DNA of 64,000 bases. Source: Diphasiastrum complanatum. Its lineage: Eukaryota; Streptophyta; Lycopodiopsida; Lycopodiales; Lycopodiaceae. The translations under genes were made by a program, and so were the position numbers. Shown in pieces: positions 34,231-46,007 of the stretch (position 1 is the stretch's first letter; every line of letters starts with the position of its first letter). The stretch is from contig MU832638.1 in assembly GCA_029204225.1 (NCBI GenBank), positions 1-64,000 on the forward strand, written 5' to 3'. A model generated the notes under the pieces. That model did no database searches. It worked only from the letters and a program-made list of their open reading frames with translations, and had not been told where the DNA came from.

Positions 34231-34516
34231 ATCTGATACCAGCTTAGAATTTGCTTCGAACAAGAACACAGATCATGCTACACAGTAATACAGACAGAAA
34301 ACACTCTCCACAACAAGATCACATAGCAACTTTATTTCTCAATATGAAATTACATTGTACATATAGTTGTTCACTCAAGCAACCCATGCATGACCTAGGT
34401 TGCCGTTGGCGGGACGCGTGTCCGGTCGACTTGCCTCGTGGCAAGGCCAACTGATCCTTATCGACTGATAGGACCCACAGTATAGTAGCACAGTGATTCT
34501 ACTTTAAATCTAACCA
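34231..34516 (-). repeat. J LTR remnant and PBS
   Basis: On the minus strand TGGTATCAGATCCG (34228-34241) is a PBS-like sequence. The LTR upstream includes AATAAAG (inverted, near 34329-34335) and a GC-rich block near 34400-34440. The start TGGTTAGATT at 34516 is tentative. Confidence 0.6.
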
Positions 34517-34522
34517 TTTTGA

Positions 34523-34767
34523 TGTGGCTCGAGTTCCAACAAGTCCATATTTGTCCAATTCTATGTGAAAATCTATATGCATGTCATACTAGACCAACTA
34601 GACTTTATGCATGTCATTGGAACTTGATCTACCTAATCCAAACTTGTCCTATTCTACAAGGATATGTGCTCAATTCACATACCTTGGATATTTACAAAGT
34701 ATTTACATGGGTAGGACCCCCCAAACATCAACAAACATAAGATAGATATGTTTTACAATTTTTAACA
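34523..34767 (-). repeat. H2 3' LTR, truncated
   Basis: Minus strand starts TGTTAAAAATTG at 34767 after the purine tract AAGGCGGAG (34768-34776). It matches the first 245 bp of the H solo LTR. Confidence 0.87.
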
Positions 34768-35747
34768 CTCCGCCTTAAAATATATTTATCTGATGTTGAT
34801 GAATTGTAAATTCTTGGCTTTGCATTTGAAGTGAAGATGAACAAAGAATCCATCATAGCAGCATGCTTACCAAATCCACAATAAGATCTCTTTGATAGAA
34901 ATCTTTTTCAAATGCTTTTGAAAAAATTTCCACCAATGCCTGATGTAGATCCTGGGTTTGCAAAGTTCTTTTGCATGAATATGAAAAACCCTCATCATGA
35001 TCACAAAGATCATATAGATTAAGATTATACCATGAGAAATATTCAAGATTAAGCACACTAGCTTTATTAGTCCAAACTCTATGAACTCTATAAAAAATGG
35101 ATCTAATCTTGAAACCATACTCTAACTTGATCAAATTGAGACTAAATACTTTCTTGAGGGTGTAAGTGTCCTCAGTGGATGCTTCATTTTACCTCACAAG
35201 AAGTTTACAACATGACTCATCAAATGAAGGAACATATTCTTCAATATGTTTGAGCTTGCTCTTATTCTTGCTCTTACACAATTTAAGAGCATACAAATGA
35301 TGGTACAATATCTTGCTTTCTAGATGTTTTGGAAACATAATCAAGTCACCAATGACAAGAATTAATTCCAAACTAAAAACTATAATAGTCTTACTTGATC
35401 TTTGAGATGAACAAATCTCAACTAAGCAAGATATAACATCAACCAAAGAAAGATAACCATAGGTAAGTAGAATAGAATGAATATAAGGTTCACTTATCCT
35501 TTCTTTTCCATGAAATAAGAACCACGAGGACTCAGCCTTGTTCAATGAAGATCTTCTTGGATATGCATGTTGAGGATACCCCTCCTCAAACCTCAACTCC
35601 ATCATAAATTGGCTTTTCTCAATAGAATGAACTTTGATGCAATGTGCTCTCGACCCCTTCTAAGATAGAAAATAGATCTTCATGAAAAAACAATATCATT
35701 TCCATGCTCAAACACCTTCGAGATAGTGTAAAAGCTATGTAGCCTTT
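34768..35747 (-). pseudogene. H2 pol remnants (integrase end, linker, RNase H end)
   Basis: Minus strand: an integrase end block AKGYIAFTLSRRC...FHEDLFS near 35745-35680, a linker open at 35605-35189 (PKHLESKILYHHLYAL), then degraded RNase H ending ALVEIFSKAFEKDFYQRDLI near 34925-34880. RT is not seen, so a deletion is likely. The integrase end joins to 41977-42500 across element K. Confidence 0.6.
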
Positions 35748-36581
35748 TGTGAAAAATACGAAAATAAGCTTGGTAGAGGCCAAAAATATTGTATATAGGA
35801 TGATTACACATGTGTGGAGCTTGTTCCCACGTGTAAAAATAGTTTACTTGTCATGTACCATAATCATATAGGTTGTACATATGATTTAATTCAAGTTCTA
35901 GTGGCTAAAAAGGCCAAAAACTAGTTTTCTAGACATATGACACATGGCATCGATCTATTGATTGCATGAGCCACATCCTTTAGTTAGATGTCACATCCCA
36001 TGTGTAGAGGACATCTCACATGTGTGGAATAAGCTGAAGTAGACGAATTTTGACTTCTAGAAGATTTTCAAGTAGATCTCCATATAGAAGGAAAATGGAC
36101 CAAAAGTGCTCAAAATAGAAGGTTTTGTCCAAGTGTCAGTTTTGCATGATGAATCATCATATGACAAAGCACCTTCACACATGTGGGATCAAAGGGATGA
36201 TCAGTACCACGAGCTCCCACTTATTGTATATATAGATCCACATTTGGCCATAATCATTGTGAGACACCAATCTTGGTTTTGGAAGCAATTTTGAGTGATT
36301 CTCTCCATTTGTCTCCATTTGTTTTGATTGTTTTGAGGTTCTATCAATGTGTACTTGATTTTCAGGTTGGAGTCCGTAATCAGACAATGTTTCACACGTG
36401 TGAAATCATAAAGTACACTTACCTTCAATTAATGATTTTTCTTGTTAGGATTTTTTGTATAGAATTGATCTAGATTGATCTTAATTTGAAGTAGATTGAT
36501 AGATCAAGTAATCTGACAACCAACCCCTCTTGAGGATCAGATTAGGATCCACTCTTGGTCCTTTTTTGTACTTTTTGCACA
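35748..36581 (+). repeat. K 5' LTR
   Basis: It starts TGTGAAAAATAC and ends TTTTTGCA. A TATA-like TTGTATATATAGAT lies near 36222-36235. A perfect 16-nt palindrome TTTCACACGTGTGAAA lies at 36390-36405. Confidence 0.95.
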
Positions 36582-36594
36582 TGGTATCAGAGCC
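36582..36594 (+). promoter_or_regulatory. K primer-binding site
   Basis: TGGTATCAGAGCC directly follows the LTR. Confidence 0.93.
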
Positions 36595-37183
36595 TAGTAC
36601 AAGAGGTTTTGTTGAAATTGATAGGGTTAATCCAAATCAAAGCCAAAATTAGCAGTTTTTTGGAAACTAGTCAAATTTTGTGTAGGGAGTTGGATTTGAT
36701 AGCTATCCTCAAACTTTTTGGTCCAGATCTTGTTGTGGGCTGTAGGAACTCTTTTCACACGTGTGAGGCCATACAGCTCTAGTTTTGACTGAGAAATTTC
36801 CAAAATTTGTAGAATTTGACTCACATACCCAATTTGAGTGATTTTTGGTGCAAAATCAAGCATTTTCTATAGTAAATCTAATTCCTTGATTAGTTCTTGG
36901 ACTAGATCAGCCAAAAAATTAAAATTGAAGCTTGAATTAGGTGCACTAATTGATCTTCTCTGAATTTTTGAGTGTATGTTGAGGTTGAAGAGAGAAATTG
37001 CCAAAAATCATAGATTCAGGAGTGATTTTGCAAGGTTGAGACTAGAATCTAAATTTCCATCATTCTAGATTGGTTCATGAGTGATAGGATTGAGTATATA
37101 AGCTTTCTAAATTGCTAGAAGACTTTAGGTTCAGATCTCTTAGAGAAACCATAAGAGTTTCTAGTGCTTTTTCACATTAAAAA
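36595..37183 (+). other. K leader
   Basis: Non-coding. A 12-nt palindrome TCACACGTGTGA lies at 36755-36766. Confidence 0.7.
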
Positions 37184-38851
37184 ATGGCATCAATGGGTGG
37201 TTTTTTGCTTGAAGCTAGTGAAAGACTTACATCCACTAATTATGCTACTTGGATAGTTCAAATGGAGTCTTCGCTTGTACTTCATGATCTTTATGACATA
37301 GTACTTGAGGTGGAAGTAGAACCTCAAGGAGGAGTTGAATTGGCTAAGTACAAAAAGAGATGTAGAGTTGCATTACACTGCATAAAAATGAATGTAAGTA
37401 ATGAACTTTTGAAAGAAATCTCATCTTGTACCACATCCAAAGAGGCATGGGATTCATTAAAAGCCATTTATGGATCCAAGAACACTTCAAGGATACTCAT
37501 GCTTAGGAATCAAATCCTTCAAAGCATGAAAGGAAGTAGTGAAAGTGCCCAAAATTATGTCTTTAGGATAAAATCTTTGAATAAAGAGTTGTCTTCTATA
37601 GATGATAAAATCAAAGATTATGAATTAGTTCAAATCATTTTGAATGGATTAGGAGATGATTATTCCAATCTTGTTCAAACCTTTGCTATTCAAGATTCAC
37701 TTTCTAGTTTTGAAAAACTTCAAAATGTGCTTGTTAGTGAGGAGAGTAGAATGCTTCATATCAAAAGTAGGATGAATTCCTTATCTTTGAATGATGGTGA
37801 TGAAAAAGCTAACTTTTCTTTGAAAGGCAAGAAGAAGAAGTTTCCATCCAAGAAGAATCAAGACATGGAGATGGAGAACAAAGATGGAGCATCAAGTTCC
37901 AAAGGCAAGAGCAAGAAGGACAAGAAGAGGCTAAAGTGTTTCTTTTGTGGAAAAAAGGGACATTTTGCATCCGAGTGCTACAAGAAGAAGAATGCCCAAG
38001 AAAAGGACAATCAAGGCAATCTTGTGCTTGAGGAGGAGGAAGAAGGCAATCTATCTTTGATGGTATCCTCACCACAAACATCTAATCAAGACACTTGGTG
38101 GATTGGTAGTGGGGCAAGCTCTCACATGACTCACCAAAAAGACTACTTTTCTAATCTACTTTCTTACAATAGTTCTAAGAGATTTATCTTCACTGCAAGT
38201 GATCAAGAATGTGAGATTGTAGGTGTTGGATCCATTCCTTTATGTCTAAAATCATCTAAAAAAGTAGATCTAGACAATGTTCTTTATGTACCTTCATTTA
38301 CAAAGAACTTGTTGAGTGTAGGACAACTTATGGATAGTGGATTAGATGTACATTTCAATCATGGAGCATGTTCTATCTTGAAAGATGAAAAATGCATTGC
38401 TAGTGGTTTCAAGCAAGGGAGGTTATTCAAATTGGATGCTAATGTGATGGTTGGAAGTGTGAACATGGCAAGGGAGGAGCTCACTGAAGTGGAATTATGG
38501 TACAAAAGGTTAGGCCATCCTAACTACAAAGCTATGGAGACCATGGTGACAAAGGAGCTAGCAAGAGGACTTCCCAAAACCATATCCACGTGTGGCAAGC
38601 TTTGTGAAGTTTGTGGACTCTCCAAATCTCATAATCTTCCTTTCAAGAGATCTTTGATAAGATCTAACTCTCCTCTTAGCCTTATACACTCGGATGTTCA
38701 TTCATTTTCACATGAATCAAATGGTGGACCTCTAATGTATGTCACTTTTATTGATGATAAATTAAGATACTCTTGGGTTTATCTCTTGTCTAAGAAAAGT
38801 GAAGTTTTTGAGTCCTTTGTAAAGCTCAAAACTCTTGGAAAAGCAACTTAA
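37184..38851 (+). pseudogene. K gag-protease-integrase, 555-codon frame
   Basis: An open frame of 555 codons. The capsid starts MASMGGFLLEASERLTSTN, with ELVQIILNGLGDDYSNLVQT in the middle. A basic linker and the CCHC knuckle CFFCGKKGHFASEC are near residue 252. The protease core at about 305-315 reads WWIGSGASSHM, where the catalytic Asp is Gly (codon 38105-38107). The pre-integrase domain near 438 reads LWYKRLGH, with the first His of the HHCC finger replaced by Tyr. The first integrase Asp (HSDVHS) and FIDD follow. The frame ends at GKAT because of a frameshift near 38835. Capsid may still be translatable; protease should be inactive. Confidence 0.92.
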
Positions 38852-39730
38852 TACTAGCTTGAAAGTATTAAGAAGTGATAATGGAGGGGAGTACATCTCC
38901 AATAGGATGAAAGAGTTTTGTGAACTAATGGCATAAAGAGAGAGTTTACTTGTACATATACTCCACAACAAAATGGGGTAGCTGAGAGAAAGAATAGGAC
39001 ACTATGTGAGTGTGCTAAATCTATGAGATTAGATGCATCTCTTTCTATTTCATTTTCGGGAGAAGCTATTTTATGTGCAAACTTTCTTTGTAATAGAATG
39101 ACTAATAGTGCCATTAAAGGACTTACACCTTATGAAGTATTGTTTGGCAAAAAGCCAAATCTTAGTGATTTGAAAGTTTTTGGATGTACTTGCTATGTAC
39201 ATATTCCTTTAGAAACAAGGAAAGAAGAAGATGCCACTTCTTTCAAAGGCATCTTTGTTGGTTATAGTGAAAGTAAGAAAACCTATAGGATATATGATCC
39301 TATTACAAAAAAAAGTTGTTGCTAGTAGAGATGTACTTTTTGATGAATCTCTCCAAGCTAGAGGAAAGGTGACTTCCAGCAACAACTTGTCAAAGATCAT
39401 GCTATGGCCAAGGAGGAGCTTCATGAAGATGAAGACCAAATGGAAACCTACTCCAAGTCCAAGGGTGACAAGAAGATCAACAAGGACAAGGATTGAGCCA
39501 TCAAGGCTCACTTATAGTGACAAAGGGGAGCAAAGGGAAGATTCTCAACTACTCAACTCTTATACTTTCTTGACTACTATGCTTGAAGAACCAACTAGTT
39601 TTGAGGAAGCAAATAAGTCTCAATATTGGAGGAAAGCTATGCAAGTAGAGTTTGATGCATTAATGGAAAATCAAACTTGGAAACTTGTTGATTTACCTTA
39701 TGGAAAGAAGCCTCTTACTTGTAAATAGAT
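38836..39730 (+). pseudogene. K integrase rest and RT start
   Basis: After the frameshift the integrase continues: LRSDNGGEYISNRMKEFCEL, a second frameshift near 38930, then YTPQQNGVAERKNRT (third catalytic residue Glu) and FGKKPNLSDLKVFGCTCYVH at 39023-39325. The variable linker follows in another frame (39231-39728). It contains SRLTYSDKGEQ, ANKSQYWRKAMQVEFDALME and NQTWKLVDLPYGKKPLTCK. There the Trp codon expected next is TAG (39726-39728), a single-base change. Confidence 0.88.
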
Positions 39731-41135
39731 ATATAGATTGAAATATAATCAAGATGGTTCCATTCATAAGTACAAGGCTATACTTGTAGCAAAAGGTTTT
39801 TTCCAAGTCAAAGGCATAGATTATGATGAAACCTTTGCACCTGTTGCAAAGCTTGTGACCATTAGATAATCATATGTCTTGCAACTCATTTCAATTGGGA
39901 GCTCTTCCAACTTGATGTGACAAATGCTTTCTTGAATGGATTCTTGGAAGAGGAAATCTACATGTGCCAACCCGAGGGCTTCATCAAAGATGGAGAAGAA
40001 GACAAGGTGTGTCTCTTGAAGAAGAGTCTTTATGGACTCAAGCAAGCACCAAGGGCATGGTACTCTAGGTTGCATTCCTATCTTATTTCCATTGAATTTG
40101 TTGTAAGTTCTTATGAACCATTATTGTACTACAAATGTAATGATGGAAAGATCATTATCTTAGTTTTATATGTTGATGACATTGTACTCACAGGAAATGA
40201 TCTAGATGGCATTAAGAATGTAAAAGTTTCCTTGTCTAGTGAATTTAAGATGGTAGATCTAGGACTTCTTAAAGTTATACTTGGAATAGAAGTCAATAGA
40301 AGTAATGATTTTACCTTCATATGTCAATCTAAGTATGCTAGATCAATCTTGGCAAGATTTGGCATGATTGATTGTAAAGGAGTTGAAACTCCTATGGAAC
40401 TAAGTGTAAAAGTTTCTAAGGAAAGTGATGAAGAGGACATCACTACCTATAGAATGCTTATTGGTTCCTTGATATACTTAACTATCACTAGACTAGATCT
40501 TAGTTTTTGTGTTGACAAGCTGAGTCAATACATGCAAAGTCCATTAATATGTCATTGGAAAGGAGCAAAAAGGGTGTTAAGGTACATCTCGGCTACAAAA
40601 GACTTTGGCATAGTTTATAAAAGGACTAGTATTTGTTTGAGAGCATATTTGGACTCAAGTTTTGCAGGTGACAAGATGGATAGAAGATCCATAAGTGCAT
40701 TTGCTACATTCTTATTTGGAGGAGTTATATCTTGGCTTTCCAAAAAGCAAGATACCATCTCTCTTTCATCAACAGAATCCGAATATAAAGCTATGACAAC
40801 AACAACAAAGGAGGTTCTTTGGCTTAAAAGGATTTTGGAGGAGCTAAATGTGATCAAGGATGAAGACATTCCATCCATATATTGTGATAATCAAGCAGCT
40901 CAACAACTTGCAAACAATCCAGTCTTCCATGCTCGAACAAAGCGCATCGAGATTGCACATCATTTCGTGAGGGAGAAAGTTCAAGCAAAGGAGATCATGC
41001 TTGCATTCATGTTTCATCATCAGATTGCATTGCTAATATACTCACCAAGGCATTGCCTAAAGATCCATTTATAAAATTAAGATTGGCTCTTGGAGTTATA
41101 GATAGATCTACGCTAGATTTACCAAGCTAGATTTT
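39729..41135 (+). pseudogene. K reverse transcriptase and RNase H
   Basis: RT continues after the TAG with [20 protein letters not shown] and [15 protein letters not shown] frameshift lies near 39868. The main frame is 39917-41074: TNAFLNGFLEEEIYMCQPEG, YGLKQAPRAWYSRL, the polymerase signature LVLYVDDIVLTGND near 40160-40200, and LIYLTITRLDLSFCVDKL. RNase H follows, with SSFAGDKMDRRSISA and LSSTESEYKAM, then CDNQAAQQLANNPVFHART. The last motif, normally ADIFTK, is shifted (ALLIYSPRHCL, one-base frameshift near 41015). The active-site Asp pair is intact. Confidence 0.92.
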
Positions 41136-41142
41136 TGAGGAG

Positions 41143-41976
41143 TGTGAAAAATACAAAAATAAGTTTGGTAGAGGCCAAAAATCTTGTATATAGGATGATT
41201 ACACATGTGTGGAGCCTGTTTCCACGTGTGAAAATAGTGTACTTGTCATGTACCATAATCATATAGGTTGTATACATATGATTTAATTTAAGTTCTAGTG
41301 GCTAAAAAGGTCAAAAACTAGTTTTCTAGACATACGACACATGGCATCAATCTATTGATTGCATGAGCCACATCCTCTGGTTAGGTGTCACATCCCATGT
41401 GTAGAGGACAACTCACATGTGTGGAATAAGCTGAAGTAGACGAATTTTGACTTCTAGAAGATTTTCAAGTAGATCTCCATATAGAAGGAAAATGGACCAA
41501 AAGTGCTCAAAATAGAAGGTTTTGTCCAAGTGTCAGTTTTGCATGATGAATCATCATATGACAAAGCACCTTCACACATGTGGGATCAAAGGGATGATCA
41601 GTACCACGAGCTCCCACTTATTGTATATATAGATCCACATTTGGCCATAATCATTGTGAGACACCAATCTTGGTTTTGGAAGCAATTTTGAGTGATTCTC
41701 TCCATTTGTCTGCATTTGTTTTGATTGTTTTGAGGTTCTATCAATGTGTACTTGATTTTCAGGTTGGAGTCCGTAATCAGACAGTGTTTCACACGTGTGA
41801 AACCATAAAGTACACTTACCTTCAATTAATGATTTTTCTTGTTAGGATTTTGTGTCTAGAATTGATCTAGATTGATCTTAATTTGAAGTAGATTGATAGA
41901 TCAAGTAATCTGACAACCAACCCCTCTTGAGGATCAGATTAGGATCCACTCTTGGTCCTTTTTTGTACTTTTTGCA
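41143..41976 (+). repeat. K 3' LTR
   Basis: It is preceded by the purine tract TTTTTGAGGAG and starts TGTGAAAAATAC. The 16-nt palindrome is conserved at 41787-41802. It ends TTTTTGCA at 41976. Confidence 0.95.
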
Positions 41977-42500
41977 CTCTTCCTTGCTGGATAAGCATAC
42001 AACCATGATCCATAGACTTGGATCTCCATCCTTCTTTCCTTTCAAGAAACCACATGCAAAGCAATAATCTTCAGGAACACTAAGGTACACAACCTTAGCT
42101 TATAGTTGAACAAGACTCCATATAGTGCAATCCTTCCAATAGCTCCATAACTCCAAAAAACTTTGCATAATGGAAAATACACATGCACCATGAAACTTGA
42201 AGAGACAAGACATAGCCATTGGTTACTTGTGAAACCATCAATAAGAGTAGAAAAACAAGAAGCAACTTCCTTGCTTATAGATGAAGATAGGTCAACATCC
42301 AAGTGTTCCAACTCCATAGGGTGTTTTGTCTTGGTAGAAGATATCAAATATGGATCCATATGTGATTTTGCCATATAACAAGCCACTCTTGGCTTGATCT
42401 CCTTGACTATTGAAGACATAGATCTGAAATTGTCATCAATGCAACATCACAAGTACTTGCATTCTCATGCACATCTAACTTGACTGAGAGTATGTTGTTA
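41977..42500 (-). pseudogene. H2 integrase remnant, other side of K
   Basis: Minus strand: a KLDVHENASTCDVALM-like block near 42480-42440, then MAKSHMDPYLISSTKTKHPM, LEHLDVDLSSSIS near 42365-42290 (first catalytic Asp region). Then a deletion and KVFWSYGAIG, and YLSVPEDYCFACGFLKG. It ends SSKEE at the K insertion and resumes as AKGY at 35747. Confidence 0.7.
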
Positions 42501-43095
42501 CTATCAGTGCATATGTATTTATATTGTTACAGGATAAGTCCTTTGGCCTTTTTCCTTCTGTAACAGAATCCAATCGTTTTGACGGTTGATATTCAGCAAC
42601 GTTCTGGTTTCTCAGAGTCGAATAAATTTTGTTCACGAATATTTCGCGACAGTCTATCTCTTTGTTTCAGCTTTGTGTTTTGCAAACTATTCACGACACT
42701 TGTCTCTTCGCAACATTTTTGTCATTCGCAAATCATTCGCAACAGATGACAATTCTTTGAGCTTGAAGGAAGCTAGAATATTTTGCGAACTGTTCGAGAT
42801 AGTTTCACGACAGGTGAGCTTGAAGAACAGTCCAAAAGATTTCGCGAATTGTTTGCGACAATTTCGTGACATTTGAGGCTTGAACTAGAAATAGAAAAAT
42901 TTCGCGACAAGATTCTATTCACGAATCTTTTGAGCTTCAACAAGAAAGCCACGAGCTTCCACAAGACATTGTTTTGCGAATCTTTTTGAGTTGGTCACAA
43001 ATAGAAAAAGTTTCGACTTTGTGTTCGTTTATTTCTCATCCTTTGTTAAGTAAACTGCAAGCTTTGATGGTAGAATCAAGATCTGTCTGATCAGT
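42501..43095 (-). repeat. probable LTR fragment rich in TTCGCGA sites
   Basis: Non-coding. At least four TTTCGCGA or TTCGCGAA sites and several TTCACGAA variants lie between 42620 and 42980. A TATA-like AATATAAATAC on the minus strand lies near 42520-42532. The composition resembles the A and C LTRs, but no alignment or termini could be fixed. Confidence 0.45.
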
Positions 43096-43902
43096 TGTTC
43101 TACAATAGGGGATCCGATGCGTATGGATACGTCAGATATGCATCAACACATCCAACATTAGATATGCGTATTTGTCAAGCATTGTCCTCCGCTTTGACAT
43201 GAACACAGACACGAACAAATAGAAAACATAAACATAAAAATACTTAACATCATTTACAAAGGTTTGTAGACGGGAGAGGCCATTGCACGCACATGCCTAT
43301 GGTTTCTTTGATGTTGTAAACATATGAGGGTGAAAGAGCTCCTAGCCTACAGGTGATGGGCGCTCTGAATATAAACACATACACGAAGAACTTTCTTCTT
43401 TCGAGCAATACACTTCATTGATATGAGATGGATTGTCAACTATTGTCTGCATACCTTGGTTTAACATGTCTCTTTTTTTTAAAGATAAAATGGTCGTGGG
43501 ATTGGAAACTTTTTAATATTTACTTGTGCAAATGCCTCCTTTATCATCTTAAACATTGTTGCATATGCTTCCCTACTGATGCTAGAAAATCCACATGCCC
43601 CCTGAAGCAATGTAGTGTCTAATATTTTTCCAACTTCATTCATAGTGATATCAATAACTGAAGCCTGAATTTTTTTCATTTTGTTATTATTTAACATTGA
43701 TTTCATAGATTTAGAAGTCAAGATAGAGCCTAGTGAGTTTCCAATTGAAATCTCATCGGCCAAATGGTCTTCAACAACCAATGTTGATCTGCATTGCAAA
43801 CATAATGGTCATGAAAATGTTAGTAGAAATTAGGACACTCATAATTCACAACAGTATATAATAAGCAAATCAACATAAAGGTGAAATGAATAAATAACAA
43901 AA
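43096..43902. other. unclassified interval with a 106-codon ORF
   Basis: The minus-strand ORF 43799-43479 (start MQCRSTLVVEDHLADEISIG) is hydrophilic and helical in look, with no motif I recognise. It is not copia-like and may be an exon or a relic. The rest is non-coding. Confidence 0.3.
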
Positions 43903-44347
43903 TTAGTGATACAAAAAATGCTCGGTTAAATCTAGAACAAGCGCACTGTTGAATCTAGTCTCGGTACAACCGATAACAATTCCAAGAAGAACGCCACAAG
44001 AAAAGTAAAACCTCCATGCTCCTGTGCTAGCAGCTACACGAGCACAAAAATGAAAGGGAGTGGCCCCATCACCACCGCCATCAGTATTAGTGGCCGACGA
44101 CCAACCCTCAGCTGTAGGACCATATCCGAATGTGAGAGAAGAAGGAAGGATATACCATAAGGTCCGCCATTGGGTACAGAAAGCACAAGAAGAGAAAGCT
44201 GCACAAGCAGAGAAGCTCCTACGGAAGAACCAACACCACTTGTGGCCTCCCCAGTGATAATGGATCAAAATGATTGCTTGGATCACGAACCATCGTTCCA
44301 TGTGGAAGTGCCAGAGGTCCCACACAGACAAGTGTGCTCACCAATTC
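43903..44347. other. unclassified GC-richer segment
   Basis: Open on both strands. The minus strand has one stretch (GDGATPFHFCARVAA) reminiscent of an ankyrin repeat. The plus strand has a charged helical stretch (KVRHWVQKAQEEKAAQAEK). Neither is enough to assign a gene. It is not retrotransposon-like and may be captured host sequence. Confidence 0.25.
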
Positions 44348-44678
44348 ACCATGTATAAGCTTGAAATGAGATAGAGAAGAGAGAAGATATGTCCTTTTAT
44401 AACAGGTCCAAATCCTATTTGCCCACTTGGCTTTCCCACCAAAATGCTAACCCTACTATCTTTGGGTCTAGATTCAAAGTACCCAACATTCAAATCTGAC
44501 TCTACTCAAACTCAAATTCTAACTTTCTCAGACTTTCAAAAAGTGTTTATTCAAATGAAATTTAGACTAATGAACTTTCAAAAGTCAAACCTTTAGTCTA
44601 AAACAAAGTTGGCCTCAATTTGCCAAATATGACAATATAGCAAATATGATCAAACTAGTTGAATCTTTCACAATCCCT
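44348..44678 (-). repeat. D3 3' LTR, truncated
   Basis: Minus strand starts TGTGAAAGATTCAACTAG at 44678 and matches D2 (31604 downward). It is cut at about 44348. Confidence 0.83.
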
Positions 44679-45107
44679 CTTCAACTAGTTACACATTCCC
44701 TTGAGGACACATGTTGAAGCTCCACCTCCTTTGCAATGACTTGCTCCCTCACAAAATGATATTGCACCTCAATATGCTTGCTCCTAGCATGAAAGATAGG
44801 ATTGGTTACCAACCTTTGAGCTGATTGATTGTCATAAAAGATGATTGGGCTCTCTGAAAAATCTAGCAAGTGAAGATCCTTGATCATCCTCTTGATCCAT
44901 ACCATCTCCTTTGTGCAATGTGTAAGAGCTTTGTACTCAGCCTCACTAGATGACAATGAGATAGTGGCTTGTTTCTTCAACATCCATTATATAGCTCCAT
45001 CACCTATGAAAAGACAATGAGCACTAATGGATTTCCTATCCATTACATCTCCAGCATAGCGTGAATCTGAAAATCCAAAAAGATTAGATGATGATCCCTC
45101 ATACAAT
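44679..45107 (-). pseudogene. D3 RNase H
   Basis: Minus strand: LFGFSDSRYAGDVMDRKSIS near 45085-45025, a stop in the following Trp region (about 44986), then KKQATISLSSSEAEYKALTH, YDNQSAQRLVTNPIFHARSK and HVSSRECV. The last 35 codons including ADIFTK, present in D4, are deleted at a short shared sequence, joining ECV directly to the purine tract (TTGAAGAGGGAT). Confidence 0.87.
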
Positions 45108-45960
45108 ATGCCAAAATATCGAGTTCCAATGACGTACCTCAAAACTCACCTTCCTACTGACAAGGCAGTAGTCTTGTTTTCATCATCCATCGAAGATAAT
45201 CTCACACTTAACCTGGCTACACTCTCCAAGGCAAAAGAGATGTGGGATACACTGCTCACGAGATTTCCAATGAAATTACAAAGTCAAATCATGGTGCTGG
45301 AAGATCAGCTGACAAATCTACAGTGGAATGGGAAAGACCTCACTTCTTTTGTAAGGAAGATGAAGGATCTATTCCTGTCACTACACAATTTTGGAGCTGG
45401 AAATGCAGTGTCAGCTGAGAAGCAGCTCACTTACCTGTTGAGAGCCTTACCCAGATCTTTCCAGACAAGCAGAACCCTGTTCGAGAAAGATCCTACAATG
45501 ACCCTTGAAAAGGCAATTGTCAAAATTCGAGAAGAAGTCGAGGTGAGAGAGCACCTTGATTACAAGGATGGTTCTGACCAGGCCCTCTACAACAACAAAA
45601 AAAAGGCCAAGAAATAATTCAAGCCTAAGAGAGAGTCGAATCAAAGGCAAGATCATGATCAGCAAGCAGAGGGGACAAGCAAAGGCAAGTGGAAGAACAA
45701 AGAGAGTTCGAAACAGCAAGGTGGAGAAAAGAAGACTTGCGTGAGATGTAGACAAGATGGGAACACAGTTGATACATGATGGCTCAATCCAAAAGAATGT
45801 ATCCACTGCCACAAGAAGGGTCATCCAGCCATGGATTGTCACCTGGACCCAAGGAACAAATCAGCACAAAACAGACAGGAGAACAACAACAGTTCATCCT
45901 ATGTCAAGGAGCTTGAGAGCTCAAAAATGGGCGAAGAGAAATGGAACAGAAATTGTTTGA
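45108..45960 (+). pseudogene. C1 gag
   Basis: Frame 45108-45617: capsid with SSIEDNLTLNLATLSKAKEM, QIMVLEDQLTNLQWNG and AEKQLTYLLRALPRSFQTSR, ending KKKAKK and a stop. The downstream basic region holds a double knuckle: CVRCRQDGNTVDT (stop in place of Cys) near 45738-45780, and ECIHC/CHKKGHPAMDC near 45797-45840. Two knuckles in tandem are shared by A2, C2, C3 and G. Confidence 0.87.
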
Positions 45961-46007
45961 CTGCTTACATTTGTGCAGATGTGTGTGCAGCATCAACGCC
46001 TAACACA

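Larger units (their letters stand above)
31605..34516 (-). mobile_element. copia element J, 5' half
   Basis: Minus strand: LTR (about 34242-34516), PBS, a long leader of about 1.2 kb, gag, protease and the pre-integrase domain, then truncation at about 31660 near the D2 LTR. Integrase core, RT and RNase H are missing. Confidence 0.78.
35748..41976 (+). mobile_element. Ty1/copia element K, full length, lightly damaged
   Basis: 6229 bp with LTRs of exactly 834 bp each, PBS, long gag-protease-integrase frame, RT/RNase H frame and purine tract. By eye the LTRs differ at about twenty to twenty-five sites (roughly 97 percent identical), the most similar pair in the window. It inserted in H2 integrase. 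The flanking pentamers CCTTT (35743-35747) and CTCTT (41977-41981) are not identical, so the target duplication is imperfect. Confidence 0.95.

Noticed and set aside
36106-36294. Identical 62-codon ORFs at 36106-36294 and 41503-41691 as a conserved small gene.
   Set aside because: They are the same position in the two K LTRs; identity reflects LTR pairing, not coding constraint.
43903-44331. Ankyrin-repeat gene fragment on the minus strand.
   Set aside because: Only one short GATPFHF-like match; both strands are open and no second repeat is visible.
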